Source: Pseudonocardia hierapolitana (GTDB taxonomy: Bacteria; Actinomycetota; Actinomycetes; Mycobacteriales; Pseudonocardiaceae). From it: 64,000 nt of DNA. The stretch covers positions 8,370,001-8,434,000 of the forward strand of contig NZ_VIWU01000001.1 of the NCBI RefSeq assembly GCF_007994075.1, in the 5' to 3' direction. The notes under the pieces are model-generated. The model was not told the DNA's origin and ran no database searches. It saw only the letters and a list, made by a program, of their open reading frames with translations. The position numbers and the translations under genes were made by a program. Below, piece by piece: positions 39,782 through 48,134 of this stretch (position 1 is its first letter; the number at the start of each line of letters is the position of its first letter).

Positions 39782-40435
39782 TCAGCACGCGCTCTGGCTC
39801 GCGCCGAGCGCCCGGGCGAGCAAGGCCCGCACGGCGGCGACCGTGTCGTCGTTGACGTGGTGCTCGGGGTCGTCGTCGATGCGGAGGGTGATCTCGGCGC
39901 CGGCGCCGCCGAGCAGCGCGGCCGTCTCCCGGACCCGCTCGACGGGCACCCACGCGTCCCGCGAGCTGGTGGCGAGCAGCACCGGGGTGCCGGCGAGGTC
40001 GCCGGCCACCGTGCGGGTGGACCCGGGCGGGCCGGCGAACCCGCCGGTGAGCAGTGCCGCCCCCGCGTAGCGGCGCGGGTGGCGCAGCAGGTGCTCGGCG
40101 AGCAGGCAGGCGCCCTGGGAGAACCCGAGCAACACCACCCGTTCCACCCCGAACCCGTCGCGGGCGAGGGTGTCCAGCACGGCGTCGACGGCGCCCAGGG
40201 CCGCCGACAGGTCAGGCTCGTTGGCCTCCAGCGGCTCGGTGAACCGCTGCGGGTACCAGGTGCGCCCCGGCGCGGCAGGCGCGTACCAGGCGGTGCCCCC
40301 CGCAGCGACCCGCTGCGCAACCTCCCACAGGTAGACCGGCTCCTGGCCGCGGCCGTGCACGGCGAGCACCGCGAGACCGGCCTCGGCAGGAGGGTCACCC
40401 CAGCGCTCGACGCGTGCCACCACCGGCTCCACCAC
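39782..40435 (-). CDS. Alpha/beta hydrolase of the phospholipase/carboxylesterase family
   Basis: The 217-residue enzyme has the serine-nucleophile elbow VVLLGFSQGACLLA, an Asp in ATSSRDAWVP, and a His in DPEHHVNDD, the usual order for the esterase family (PF02230). The N-terminal strand LAVLAVHGRGQE is the oxyanion region. I start it at GTG 40435: upstream codons in the same frame would cover the GntR box at 40446-40452, and that region is AT-rich in a way unlike coding sequence. It probably hydrolyses an ester that feeds the block. Confidence 0.85.
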   Translation of the reverse strand: MVEPVVARVERWGDPPAEAGLAVLAVHGRGQEPVYLWEVAQRVAAGGTAWYAPAAPGRTWYPQRFTEPLEANEPDLSAALGAVDAVLDTLARDGFGVERVVLLGFSQGACLLAEHLLRHPRRYAGAALLTGGFAGPPGSTRTVAGDLAGTPVLLATSSRDAWVPVERVRETAALLGGAGAEITLRIDDDPEHHVNDDTVAAVRALLARALGASQSAC

Positions 40436-40445
40436 GACGCGGATC

Positions 40446-40501
40446 GTATGACGATAATTCAAAGCACTCAAGCCTGGTCGAGCCGCTCGAGATTGTCATA
40501 C
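40446..40501. promoter_or_regulatory. Two GntR-type boxes GTCATAC in the divergent promoter
   Basis: GTATGAC at 40446-40452 (GTCATAC on the other strand) and GTCATAC at 40495-40501 lie between the esterase (GTG 40435) and flavin reductase (GTG 40506) genes. They are about five turns apart and of opposite orientation. Both match the GntR rule GTM-N-KAC, and the same heptamer occurs at four other promoters of the block. Confidence 0.65.
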
Positions 40502-40505
40502 ATTC

Positions 40506-41453
40506 GTGGACGTGCCCGAGCCCGCGCCCCTCACGTCCGCCCGGTTCCGCGAGGTGGTCGGACGCTTCGCCAGCGGCGTCACGGTCGTCACCACCCGCCA
40601 CGACGGCGTCCCGCGCGGCGGGACGGCGAGCGCGTTCACGTCCCTGTCCGACGCGCCGCCGATGGTCCTGGTGTGCCTGAACCGGGCGTCCGCCACCGCG
40701 CAAGCGGTGCGCGCGTCGGGGACGTTCGCGGTCAACGTCCTCGGCGAGGACCAGGACGCGCTCGCCGCCCGCTTCGCCGCGAAGGGCCCGGACAAGTTCG
40801 CCGGCGTCGCGGTCACGCCGGACCCGCTCGGCCCGCCGCTGCTCGACGAGGCGATCGCGCACCTCGTCTGCCGGCTGGAGAGCGTCGTGACCGGCGGGAC
40901 GCACCTGGTGTTCCTCGGGGTCGTCGAGCGCGCAGGCGGGCGTGCCGGTCCTCCGCTGGCCTACTTCCGCGGCTCGTTCGCCCGGATGCTGCCGCTGCCG
41001 CGCGCCGCCGAACCGGTCGACCTCGACGCACTGCACGACGCGTACCGCGCCCGGGCGGCGATCGAGGTCGGCGCGGTGGCCCAGGCGGTCGGCCGGATCA
41101 CGCCTGCACAACTGGCCGAGCTGCGCTCGCTGGCGGCCGCCGCCGCCGCGTTCGTCGACGGCGACCGGTTCACCGACGTGGCGGGCTGGTTGCGCGCCAA
41201 CCGGGTGTTCCACGAGCACGTGGTCGGGCTGGCCGGCTCGCCCGCCCTCCTGCAGCTGCACCGCGCCCTGGAGGTGCACCGGCTCGAGCCGCGCGCGATG
41301 GACGCGGCCACCCGCGCCCACCCAGTGCTGGTCGAGGACCACCGCAGGCTCGTGGAGGCCCTGGAGCGCGCCGACCTGGCCGCTGCCGTGCGGGTGGTGC
41401 AGGACCACGCCGCCCGGCCCCGGCAGCTGAGAACCGCCGCCAGGGCCTCCTGA
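40506..41453 (+). CDS. Flavin reductase fused to a GntR-type FCD sensor domain
   Basis: The 315-residue protein has two domains. Residues 11-160 are a flavin reductase of the HpaC/HsaB type (FREVVGRFASGVTVVTTR, TASAFTSLSDAPPMVLVCLN, FAVNVLGEDQ and AYFRGSFARM), which supplies reduced flavin to a monooxygenase. Residues 172-305 match an FCD domain: ANRVFHEHVVGLAGSPALLQ, LVEDHRRLVEALERADLAAA and VQDHAAR, with probable metal ligands His236, His279 and His301. There is no DNA-binding domain. FCD domains otherwise occur in GntR regulators, where they bind small carboxylates. An effector-gated reductase, analogous to the C1 component of 4-hydroxyphenylacetate hydroxylase (a different sensor fold), is the best explanation. 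GTG 40506 has no ribosome site, so the mRNA may be leaderless. Confidence 0.85.
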   Translation: MDVPEPAPLTSARFREVVGRFASGVTVVTTRHDGVPRGGTASAFTSLSDAPPMVLVCLNRASATAQAVRASGTFAVNVLGEDQDALAARFAAKGPDKFAGVAVTPDPLGPPLLDEAIAHLVCRLESVVTGGTHLVFLGVVERAGGRAGPPLAYFRGSFARMLPLPRAAEPVDLDALHDAYRARAAIEVGAVAQAVGRITPAQLAELRSLAAAAAAFVDGDRFTDVAGWLRANRVFHEHVVGLAGSPALLQLHRALEVHRLEPRAMDAATRAHPVLVEDHRRLVEALERADLAAAVRVVQDHAARPRQLRTAARAS

Positions 41454-41468
41454 GTCCCGGCCGGCGCG

Positions 41469-42431
41469 TCAGCCCTCGCCCGACACGCGGATCGGCTCCA
41501 GCTGGTCGAGCAGCTCGGTGCGCCGGTCCTCGAACTGCTCGGGCAGCTGGAAGGCGCTGCCGAGCTCCTTCGGCGACTCGTCGCAGGTCCAGCCGCCCTC
41601 GGCGTGGGTGACGGCCAGCTCGAACAGCGCACCGCCGGGGGTGCGCACGTACACGGACTTGAAGTACTTGCGGTCCTTGAGCTCGGAGATGTCGGTGTAG
41701 CCGACGCCCTCGATCTCGAACTTGAGCGCGTCCTGGTTCTCGAGGGTCTCGGCGTTCCAGGCGAAGTGGTGGATGGTGCCCTCGCCGTAGCGCCAGGTGC
41801 CCGGGTCGTCGGTGCGGTTGACGACGAGCTCCACCTGTCCGCCCTCGCCGGGGCGCCCCACCTGGTGCACGACCCGGTCGCCCTCCTCGACGAGCCCCTT
41901 GCCGTAGAAGGAGTCGCTGAGGAACTCGACCATGTTCTCCGGGTTCGCCACGTGCACGCCGACGCCGTGGATGCCGTGGATGGCGTACTCGGCCGGCACC
42001 CCGCCGCCGGTGTAGCCCTCGCGGGGGTCGTCGTCCACCCCGACCATCGCGTACTCGATCCCGCAGGGGTGGTGGAACAGCAGCCGCCGCCGGTCGAGCA
42101 CGTCGGCGCTCTCGACCTCCACCCCGCGGGAGGTCAGGCGCTGCTGCCAGTAGTCGAGCGAGCCGGACGGCACCGCGAGGTGCACCTCGCGGGCCTGGTT
42201 GGTGCCCCGCCTGCCGCGCAGCCCGGCCTGCCGGAACGGGAAGGTGGTGACGACGGCGCTCGGGTCGCCGTTCGCGTTGCTGTAGTAGAGGTGGTAGATC
42301 GGCAGCGAGCCGTCGAAGAGCACGGTGCGCTTGATGAACCGCATGCCGAGCGTGTCGACGTGGAAGTCCACGTCCTCCTGGGCCGGTCCCACCGACAGCG
42401 TGACGTGGTGGCTGCCGTTGACGTGTGCCAT
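41469..42431 (-). CDS. VOC-family ring-cleaving dioxygenase, PcpA/LinE-like
   Basis: The 320-residue protein is a two-module vicinal-oxygen-chelate enzyme like PcpA and LinE, iron dioxygenases that open hydroquinone rings. The metal ligands are His8 or His9 (GSHHVTLSV), His221 or His222 (GTIHHFAWN) and Glu271 (ALFELAV), a spacing that matches PcpA (His11, His227, Glu276). GAGGAGGAC precedes ATG 42431. It lies 42 bases downstream of a GntR box and next to the GntR gene. Together with the two flavin monooxygenases it suggests hydroxylation to a para-dihydroxylated ring and its cleavage. Confidence 0.9.
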   Translation of the reverse strand: MAHVNGSHHVTLSVGPAQEDVDFHVDTLGMRFIKRTVLFDGSLPIYHLYYSNANGDPSAVVTTFPFRQAGLRGRRGTNQAREVHLAVPSGSLDYWQQRLTSRGVEVESADVLDRRRLLFHHPCGIEYAMVGVDDDPREGYTGGGVPAEYAIHGIHGVGVHVANPENMVEFLSDSFYGKGLVEEGDRVVHQVGRPGEGGQVELVVNRTDDPGTWRYGEGTIHHFAWNAETLENQDALKFEIEGVGYTDISELKDRKYFKSVYVRTPGGALFELAVTHAEGGWTCDESPKELGSAFQLPEQFEDRRTELLDQLEPIRVSGEG

Positions 42432-42473
42432 CTGTCCTCCTCAGCGCCGAGCGAACGAGGGCAATGTACGCCC

Positions 42474-42480
42474 GTCATAC
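42474..42480. promoter_or_regulatory. GntR-type box GTCATAC before the ring-cleaving dioxygenase
   Basis: GTCATAC, followed by AATC, sits between the GntR stop (42497) and the dioxygenase start (42431). It is the same heptamer as the sites at 40446, 40495, 43242, 49243 and 49304, placed as an operator for the dioxygenase promoter. Confidence 0.65.
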
Positions 42481-42496
42481 AATCAGTCAAAGCCCG

Positions 42497-43219
42497 TCAG
42501 TGGGCGGGTGCCGGCACGTCGCCGGACGCGCGCATCGCCGCGATGCCCAGGCGGGCGGCGGCGCGGATGTGGGCGACCATCGCCGCGCCCGCCCCGCGGG
42601 CGTCACGTGCCTCCACGGCCTCCACCAGCGCGCGCAGCTCGCGCACGGACTCGGCAGGGCGGCCCGCGTCCGACGACAGCGATCCGGCCCGCAGCAGGCT
42701 CACCCGCGCGTGCAGCTGGAAGAGCGACGTGCGCAGGGCGGAGTTGCCCGCCCCGGCGAGCAGCACGTCGTAGAGCGCGTCCTTCCCACGCAGGACGTCC
42801 AGGGTGCCGCCGCCCTCCTCGACGACGTCCTCGAGCCGGGTGAAGGCCCGGCGCAGCGCCACCAGCTGCGCGTCGGGCGCCCGCTCGACGAACCGCTCGA
42901 CGAGGTGCCGCTCGAGCACCTCGCGCAGCTCGTAGAGCTCCTCGGCCTCCTCCGGCGAGAGCGCGACGACGACCGCGCCCTTCTGCGGGATCGTGCGCAC
43001 CAGCCCCTCGGCGGCGAGCTCGCGCAGTACCTCGCGGATGGTGGTGCGCGAGACCCCCGTCATGTCGATGAGCTCGCGCTCGACGAGCCGCTGGCCGGGC
43101 GCGAAGCGCATGGTGAGGATCGCCTCGCGCAGCACGTCGAGCACCTGGGTGCGCAGGGGCGCGGCGACCCGGCCGATCTGGGACGCCAGGGACGGCAGCT
43201 CGGGGGTGGGATCGTCCAC
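42497..43219 (-). CDS. GntR-family (FCD) regulator of the catabolic block
   Basis: The 240-residue protein has a standard winged helix (LRTQVLDVLREAILTMRFAPG, LIDMTGVSRTTIREVLREL, AAEGLV) and an FCD domain (LYELREVLERHLVERFV, GKDALYDVLLAGAGNSALR, VEAVEARDARGAGAAMVAHIR). The recognition helix has SRTTIREVL, as in regulators with GT-N3-AC sites. It lies in the middle of the block, with a GTCATAC box 22 bases upstream of its own start. I propose it as the regulator of all six boxes. As a GntR/FCD it would respond to a pathway acid. Confidence 0.93.
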   Translation of the reverse strand: MDDPTPELPSLASQIGRVAAPLRTQVLDVLREAILTMRFAPGQRLVERELIDMTGVSRTTIREVLRELAAEGLVRTIPQKGAVVVALSPEEAEELYELREVLERHLVERFVERAPDAQLVALRRAFTRLEDVVEEGGGTLDVLRGKDALYDVLLAGAGNSALRTSLFQLHARVSLLRAGSLSSDAGRPAESVRELRALVEAVEARDARGAGAAMVAHIRAAARLGIAAMRASGDVPAPAH

Positions 43220-43241
43220 GGCGTCACCTTACTGGATGCTC

Positions 43242-43248
43242 GTCATAC
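43242..43248. promoter_or_regulatory. GntR-type box GTCATAC before the gntR gene
   Basis: GTCATAC, followed by ATTG, lies 22 bases upstream of the gntR start (43219) and 11 bases from the stop of the monooxygenase gene (43260). It suggests autorepression by the GntR protein. Confidence 0.65.
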
Positions 43249-43259
43249 ATTGCGCCGCG

Positions 43260-44510
43260 CTACAGCGGCGTGGGGATGCCGAAGTGGACCCGCGCGTTCG
43301 CGGCGAAGTGCAGGTCGGCCTGCGCGCCGATGTGCGTGCGGTACATGGCGACGTCGCGGAAGCAGCGCTGCAGCCGCGAGCCGCGCTTGGCCGCGGACGT
43401 CCCGCCGGTGGCGAAGAGCCGGTCGACCGCCTCCGCGCCGAGCCGCGCCGCCTGCTGGGCCATGCCCCGGGACCGCACGTCCTCGACCACGCCGAACGAG
43501 CCCGTCCGCTCCCACTCCCGGCCCGCGGCCGTGTAGTCCGCGCCCGCGGCGACGAGCACCGCGAGTGCCGAGTCGGCCAGGCTCTGCGCCTCCCCGAACC
43601 AGCGCTGGTAGTCCGGTGACTCGCAGCGCAGGACCTTGGGCGGCACGGTCGTCGGGCGGGTGCGCAGGATCTGCTCGTACTCGTCGAGCGCCGCGAACGC
43701 TGCGCCGACCACGGGCGCGGCGAGCCCGCCGTAGTAGATGGTGAGCGATCGACCGAGGTAGAGCGGGTTGCGGTGCAGCCGGTAGCCGGGGGTCCCACCG
43801 GGGGGCAGCTCGAAGCCCTTCCAGTCGTAGGGCTCGGCGAGGTGCTCTGGCACGAACGTGCCGTCGACGCGCACCGAGTTCGAGCCGGTGCCCTGCAGGC
43901 CCAGCGTGGCGCCGCCGCCCCAGTCGTCGAGCACCGTGCAGTCGGCGCGCGGCAGCACGCAGGCCAGCGGCACCAGCGGTCCGTCGCCGCCGGGGACCGG
44001 GCCCATCGCGGTGGCGATGAAGTGGCTGGCGTGGGTGATGCCCGAGCAGTAGTCCCAGGTGCCGGTGACGCGGTACCCGCCCGGCACGCGTTCTGCCGTG
44101 CCGCTCGGGGCCGCGCGGTGCGGCGCGCAGAAGTGCCCGTCGGGGCCGAACAGCTCCTCCTGGGCCTGCTCTGAGAAGAAGGACGCGATGTGGAAGATGT
44201 GGTCCGATGCCAGGCACACCGACCAGCCGGTGGCCGGGTCGCCGTGCGAGAGCTCGGTGATCAGCCGGAAGAACGTGTCGAGCCCGAACTCGTAGCCGCC
44301 GTAGCGGCGCGGCTGCAGCACCCGGTAGAAGCCGGCCTCGGTGAACCGCTCGTGCAACCGCTCGGAGTACCCGCCGCGCTCCTCCCCCGCCGGTGCCTCG
44401 GCGATCAGCTCGTCGCGCATCGCGACGGCGCGCGCGATCATCGCCTCCGGTGTGAGGTCCGGCTCGGGCGGGGCGAGGGCGGCCGTGCGGGCGGGCCGGG
44501 TCTGCGTCAT
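43260..44510 (-). CDS. Flavin-dependent monooxygenase of the acyl-CoA-dehydrogenase fold
   Basis: The 416-residue protein is the oxygenase part of a two-component monooxygenase, like HsaA or the C2 component of 4-hydroxyphenylacetate hydroxylase. It has the motif FYRVLQPRRYGGYEF, the substrate-pocket region GYRVTGTWDYCSGITHASHF, LGLQGTGSNSVRVDG, and a C-terminal stretch DVAMYRTHIGAQADLHFAANARVHFG, all typical of this group. It should use reduced flavin from the reductase at 40506. It is the last gene of the operon from 49220, 13 bases after the MHS gene. It is paralogous to the enzyme at 46860. Confidence 0.9.
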   Translation of the reverse strand: MTQTRPARTAALAPPEPDLTPEAMIARAVAMRDELIAEAPAGEERGGYSERLHERFTEAGFYRVLQPRRYGGYEFGLDTFFRLITELSHGDPATGWSVCLASDHIFHIASFFSEQAQEELFGPDGHFCAPHRAAPSGTAERVPGGYRVTGTWDYCSGITHASHFIATAMGPVPGGDGPLVPLACVLPRADCTVLDDWGGGATLGLQGTGSNSVRVDGTFVPEHLAEPYDWKGFELPPGGTPGYRLHRNPLYLGRSLTIYYGGLAAPVVGAAFAALDEYEQILRTRPTTVPPKVLRCESPDYQRWFGEAQSLADSALAVLVAAGADYTAAGREWERTGSFGVVEDVRSRGMAQQAARLGAEAVDRLFATGGTSAAKRGSRLQRCFRDVAMYRTHIGAQADLHFAANARVHFGIPTPL

Positions 44511-44523
44511 GCGGTTCCTCTCG

Positions 44524-45846
44524 TCAGGCGGTCTGGTCCGCGGGCAGCGCCGGGACGGGCGCGACGGAACGGGCCGGACTCGTGAGCACGGCGAGGCAGG
44601 CCATCGAGATCAGCAACATCGCGGCGACGTAGCCGGCGACCATGAGCGGTTGCCCGGTGACCTGCAGGACGATGGTCGCGATGCCGGGCCCGAGCGCGCT
44701 GCCGAGCACGTTGCTGAGCTGGAAGCCCAGCGACATCCCGGTGTAGCGGACCCGGGCGTCGAACGCGCCCGCGTAGATCGCGGGCTGGGCGCCGTAGCCG
44801 ATGCAGTAGAGCAGCCCGAACCCGAGCACGTACCCGGCGACGATCATCCCCACGTTCGTGGTCTCGACGGCCGCGACCAGGAGGAAGATGGCGGCGATCG
44901 CCGTGACCGATCCGGTGAGCACCACCGGCCGCGGCCCGAAGCGGTCCGCCATCGCCCCCGAGAGCGGCACCACGACCAGCTGCACGACGTTGCCCAGCAG
45001 GATCGCCGTGATCACCGACGAACGGTCGACGCCCAGCGTGGTCGTCGCGTGGCCGAGCAGGAACGTGGCGGCCACGATCGACAGGGCGCCGAACCCGAGG
45101 AAGCCGCCGCACACCAGCAGCACCTGCCGCGGGTAGTGGCGCAGGACCTCCCACAGCGGCACCTTGGCCGCGGCGCCCGCGCGCTGCACCGCGACGAACT
45201 CCGGCGACTCCGCGATCCGCAGCCGCACCACGATCCCGATGCCGACCAGCACGATGCTCACCAGGAACGGCACCCGCCAGCCCCACGACAGCAGCGCCTC
45301 GTCGGGCAGCGCCGCGACCGGCAGGAAGACCAGGTTGCCCAGCAACACGCCTGCGGCCGGGCCCGTCTGCGGCAGGCTCGCGAAGAACCCGCGCCGGTGC
45401 GGTGGGGCGTACTCGTACGCGAGCAGGACCGCGCCGCCCCACTCGCCGCCGAACGCGAAGCCCTGCACCAGCCGCAACAGGACCAGCAGCACGGGGGCGA
45501 TCGCGCCTGCGCTCGCGTAGCCGGGCAGCAGGCCGATCAGCGTGGTCGCCACGCCCATCAGCACGAGCGTGGTCACCAGCATCCGCTTGCGGCCGATGCG
45601 GTCGCCGAAGTGCCCGAACACGAGCCCGCCGACCGGGCGCGCGAGGAAGCCCGCCGCGAACGTGCCGAAGGCCGCCAGGCTGCCGACGAACGGGTCGGCC
45701 GCCGGGAAGAACAGCCGCGGGAACACCAGCGCGGCCGCCGTGCCGTAGATCGCGAAGTCGTAGTACTCGACCGTGGTGCCCGCGAAGCTCGCGGACGCCA
45801 CCCGCCAGGTGGAGACGGTGCGAGAGGGCGGTTCGGTGCTGCTCAT
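44524..45846 (-). CDS. MFS permease, MHS type
   Basis: The 440-residue transporter has MHS motifs: SFAGTTVEYYDFAIYGTAAA near segment 1, GHFGDRIGRKRMLV in loop 2-3, and GGEWGGAVLLAYEYAPPHRRG near segment 5. It probably takes up an aromatic acid with protons. It lies 24 bases after the alpha/beta hydrolase gene and before the monooxygenase gene in the same operon. Compared with the MHS permease at 36447 it is only moderately similar, so a different substrate is likely. Confidence 0.92.
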   Translation of the reverse strand: MSSTEPPSRTVSTWRVASASFAGTTVEYYDFAIYGTAAALVFPRLFFPAADPFVGSLAAFGTFAAGFLARPVGGLVFGHFGDRIGRKRMLVTTLVLMGVATTLIGLLPGYASAGAIAPVLLVLLRLVQGFAFGGEWGGAVLLAYEYAPPHRRGFFASLPQTGPAAGVLLGNLVFLPVAALPDEALLSWGWRVPFLVSIVLVGIGIVVRLRIAESPEFVAVQRAGAAAKVPLWEVLRHYPRQVLLVCGGFLGFGALSIVAATFLLGHATTTLGVDRSSVITAILLGNVVQLVVVPLSGAMADRFGPRPVVLTGSVTAIAAIFLLVAAVETTNVGMIVAGYVLGFGLLYCIGYGAQPAIYAGAFDARVRYTGMSLGFQLSNVLGSALGPGIATIVLQVTGQPLMVAGYVAAMLLISMACLAVLTSPARSVAPVPALPADQTA

Positions 45847-45870
45847 GCGAGGCTCCTCGTCATTGAGGGG

Positions 45871-46863
45871 TCATCGAGGGGTTGTCGAGGTGGACCGGTT
45901 CACGACGCCGTCGAGCCAGCCGGTGAGCACGGCGAGCGCCTCAGCGGAGTTGCGCTCGAACATCACCGCGTGGCCGTTGCCGCGCACGCCGTGGTCGGCC
46001 AGGCGCACGTGCTCGACCCGACAACCGGCGGCGCGGAGGAAGGCGGCGACCTCGCCTGCGAACGCGTCGAACGCCGACGCCTCCGCGGAGAACACCCCGA
46101 TCGGCACCCGCGCGAGGCCGGGCAGCCGCCGCTCCCCCGGTGCGAACGCGGTGGGGTCGTCGGCGGGCGGGTCGAACGCCGGTGGGGCGGCGGTCAGCCC
46201 CCAGGGCAGCAGCACCGTCCCGTCCGGGAGCGTCAGGAACGGCGGGCCCATCGGCTCCAGCGCGAGCAGCGCGACCACCAGGTCCGGCCGCGCGTCCGCG
46301 GCGAGCCACCCGCCCGGCGCGCCCGCGGAGTGCGTGACGAGCACCGCGGGCCCGATGCGCTCCAGCAGCCTGACGAGCCGGTCGGCGTCCAGCCGCTGGC
46401 TCGCGGCGAGGTCGGCGAGCATCGGTCCGGTCGGGGCGGCGACCTGGTCGAACAGCGGGTCGGCGAGGTCCCGCGACCCGGGCCACCGGGTGTGCCGATC
46501 CGCGGCCGCCGGTGGCGCGAACAGCTCCAGCGCGCGCTCGTAGGAGAACGGCGGACCCATCGGTCCGAGCACGTCGGGATGGTGCGGGGAGCGCCCATGC
46601 CCTGGCCGGTCCACCACGTACACCCGGTGCCCGCCACGCACCAGCATGCTCGACCAGCCGGGCCGCCCGTCCGGCGTGCCCATCCAGTCGGTGCCCTGCC
46701 CGCCGCCGCCGTGCACCAGCACCAGCGGGTGGGGTGCGGTGACGTGCTCGGGCTCCTCCCACGCCACGAACATGGGCCCGCGCGGCACCGTGCCGGCCGC
46801 GTGCGCCACGCGCTCCGTCCCGACCCAGAAGAACCCGCGGCGGGAGGTGACGAGCTCGTTCAC
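45871..46863 (-). CDS. Alpha/beta hydrolase
   Basis: The 330-residue protein has the oxyanion motif HPLVLVHGGGGQGTDW, a nucleophile elbow AVLVTHSAGAPGGWLA (Ser in HSAG), and a late His in RGNGHAVMFERNSAE. It resembles carboxylesterases and haloperoxidase-like hydrolases. GTG 46863 overlaps the stop of the monooxygenase gene (GTGA), so both are translated together. It may cleave a ring-opened product or an ester in the same pathway. Confidence 0.88.
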   Translation of the reverse strand: MNELVTSRRGFFWVGTERVAHAAGTVPRGPMFVAWEEPEHVTAPHPLVLVHGGGGQGTDWMGTPDGRPGWSSMLVRGGHRVYVVDRPGHGRSPHHPDVLGPMGPPFSYERALELFAPPAAADRHTRWPGSRDLADPLFDQVAAPTGPMLADLAASQRLDADRLVRLLERIGPAVLVTHSAGAPGGWLAADARPDLVVALLALEPMGPPFLTLPDGTVLLPWGLTAAPPAFDPPADDPTAFAPGERRLPGLARVPIGVFSAEASAFDAFAGEVAAFLRAAGCRVEHVRLADHGVRGNGHAVMFERNSAEALAVLTGWLDGVVNRSTSTTPR

Positions 46864-48116
46864 CTGGCCCCGTCGGTGACGGGCAGGCCGAGGTGCAGCT
46901 GCGCGAGCTTGCGGAACGTCGTCTCGCGGAACCCGGTGTTGCGGTGGCTCGCGATCATCGTGAGGTCGCGCCACACCCGCTCGAAGCGCTGCCCCGCCTT
47001 GAACGCGCTGGACCCGACGTTGCGGACCAGGCTCTCGTCCACCGCCTCCCACACCTGCACCATCGCCTCACGCGCGATGACGCCGATGCGCTGTTCCTCC
47101 TCCTCGCTGTAGGGCGGCCCGCCCGCTGCCGTGCGCTCGCACACCTCCACGTGCTCCTCGGCGCAGCGGATCGCCAGCGCCTCGGCCGTCGCCAGCTTGC
47201 CCAGGGCGGTGCCGTACCAGCGCTGGTGCTCGGGGTCGCCCAGGCGCGGCACCATCGGTGGGATGCTCGTCTTGCGGGTCCGCATCTGGTGCTCGAACTC
47301 GTCGAGCGCGTTGTAGCCGGCCCCGACGGCCAGCGCGGCCAGCGAGATCGTGAACGGCGCCAGGGCGCGCCCGACGTACATCGGGTTGCCGTGCAGCGCG
47401 AGACCGGGGGTGCCGCCGCTGACGTCGACGTTCACCATGTTGACGTCGGTGAGCGCGAAGTCCACGGGGATCCGCGCGTCGTCCAGCCGGATGCTGTGCG
47501 AGCCGCTGCCGCGCAGGCCCAGCGTGTCGCCCCAGTCGTCCAGCATCGTCCACTCGCTGCGCGGCGCGACGTAGAGCATCAGGTGCTGCGCGGCTTCCTG
47601 CGGCGGCAGGTCGGCGGGCAGCGCCTGGCCCATGAAGTGCGTGGAGTACGGGATGCCCGAGCAGTAGCGGACGGTGCCGTCGAGCCGCCAGCCGCCGTCG
47701 ACCCGCTGCGCCCTCGCATCCGGCGCCGCCACCGACGCACAGCGGAAGTCGCCGTCGCCGAAGATCCGATCCTGCGCCGCCTCCGGGAAGTAGGAGCCGA
47801 TCTGCAGGGCGTGGCTCGTCGACAGCGCCCAGCACCACGCCGTGGACACGCAGCCGCGCGCCATCTCGATCTGCAGGCGGGCGAAGGTGGGGAAGTCGAA
47901 CTCGAGCCCGCCGTAGCGGCGCGGCTGCAGCACCCGGTAGAGGCGTGCGGCGACGAACGCCTCGTGGAGCTGCTCGGAGTAGTAGGTGCGCTCCTCGGTC
48001 TCGGCCTGCGCCGCCACCAGCTGCGGGCGCAGGTCGATCACCGCCTCGACGAGCTGGGCGGGCGTCGGTTCCGGCTGCGCGCCGGCACGCGACGCCGCGG
48101 TGACGGTCGTGGTCAT
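46860..48116 (-). CDS. Second flavin-dependent monooxygenase of the acyl-CoA-dehydrogenase fold
   Basis: The 418-residue protein is a paralogue of the enzyme at 43260 (LYRVLQPRRYGGLEF against FYRVLQPRRYGGYEF) and likewise an oxygenase component. It keeps GGWRLDGTVRYCSGIPYSTHF, TLGLRGSGSHSIRLDDA and, near the end, DLTMIASHRNTGFRETTFRKLAQLHLG. The middle AAPDARAQRVDG region differs, so the substrate may be different. It sits between the ADH and the hydrolase, with an ADH stop 18 bases away. Both monooxygenases share one reductase in the window. Confidence 0.9.
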   Translation of the reverse strand: MTTTVTAASRAGAQPEPTPAQLVEAVIDLRPQLVAAQAETEERTYYSEQLHEAFVAARLYRVLQPRRYGGLEFDFPTFARLQIEMARGCVSTAWCWALSTSHALQIGSYFPEAAQDRIFGDGDFRCASVAAPDARAQRVDGGWRLDGTVRYCSGIPYSTHFMGQALPADLPPQEAAQHLMLYVAPRSEWTMLDDWGDTLGLRGSGSHSIRLDDARIPVDFALTDVNMVNVDVSGGTPGLALHGNPMYVGRALAPFTISLAALAVGAGYNALDEFEHQMRTRKTSIPPMVPRLGDPEHQRWYGTALGKLATAEALAIRCAEEHVEVCERTAAGGPPYSEEEEQRIGVIAREAMVQVWEAVDESLVRNVGSSAFKAGQRFERVWRDLTMIASHRNTGFRETTFRKLAQLHLGLPVTDGAR

Positions 48117-48134
48117 GACTCCCCCGGGTGTCGG

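Noticed and set aside
44341..47112. A 923-codon open frame on the + strand opposite the MHS and hydrolase genes
   Set aside because: Antisense to well-supported genes, with low-complexity His/Arg/Asp content and no recognisable domain.
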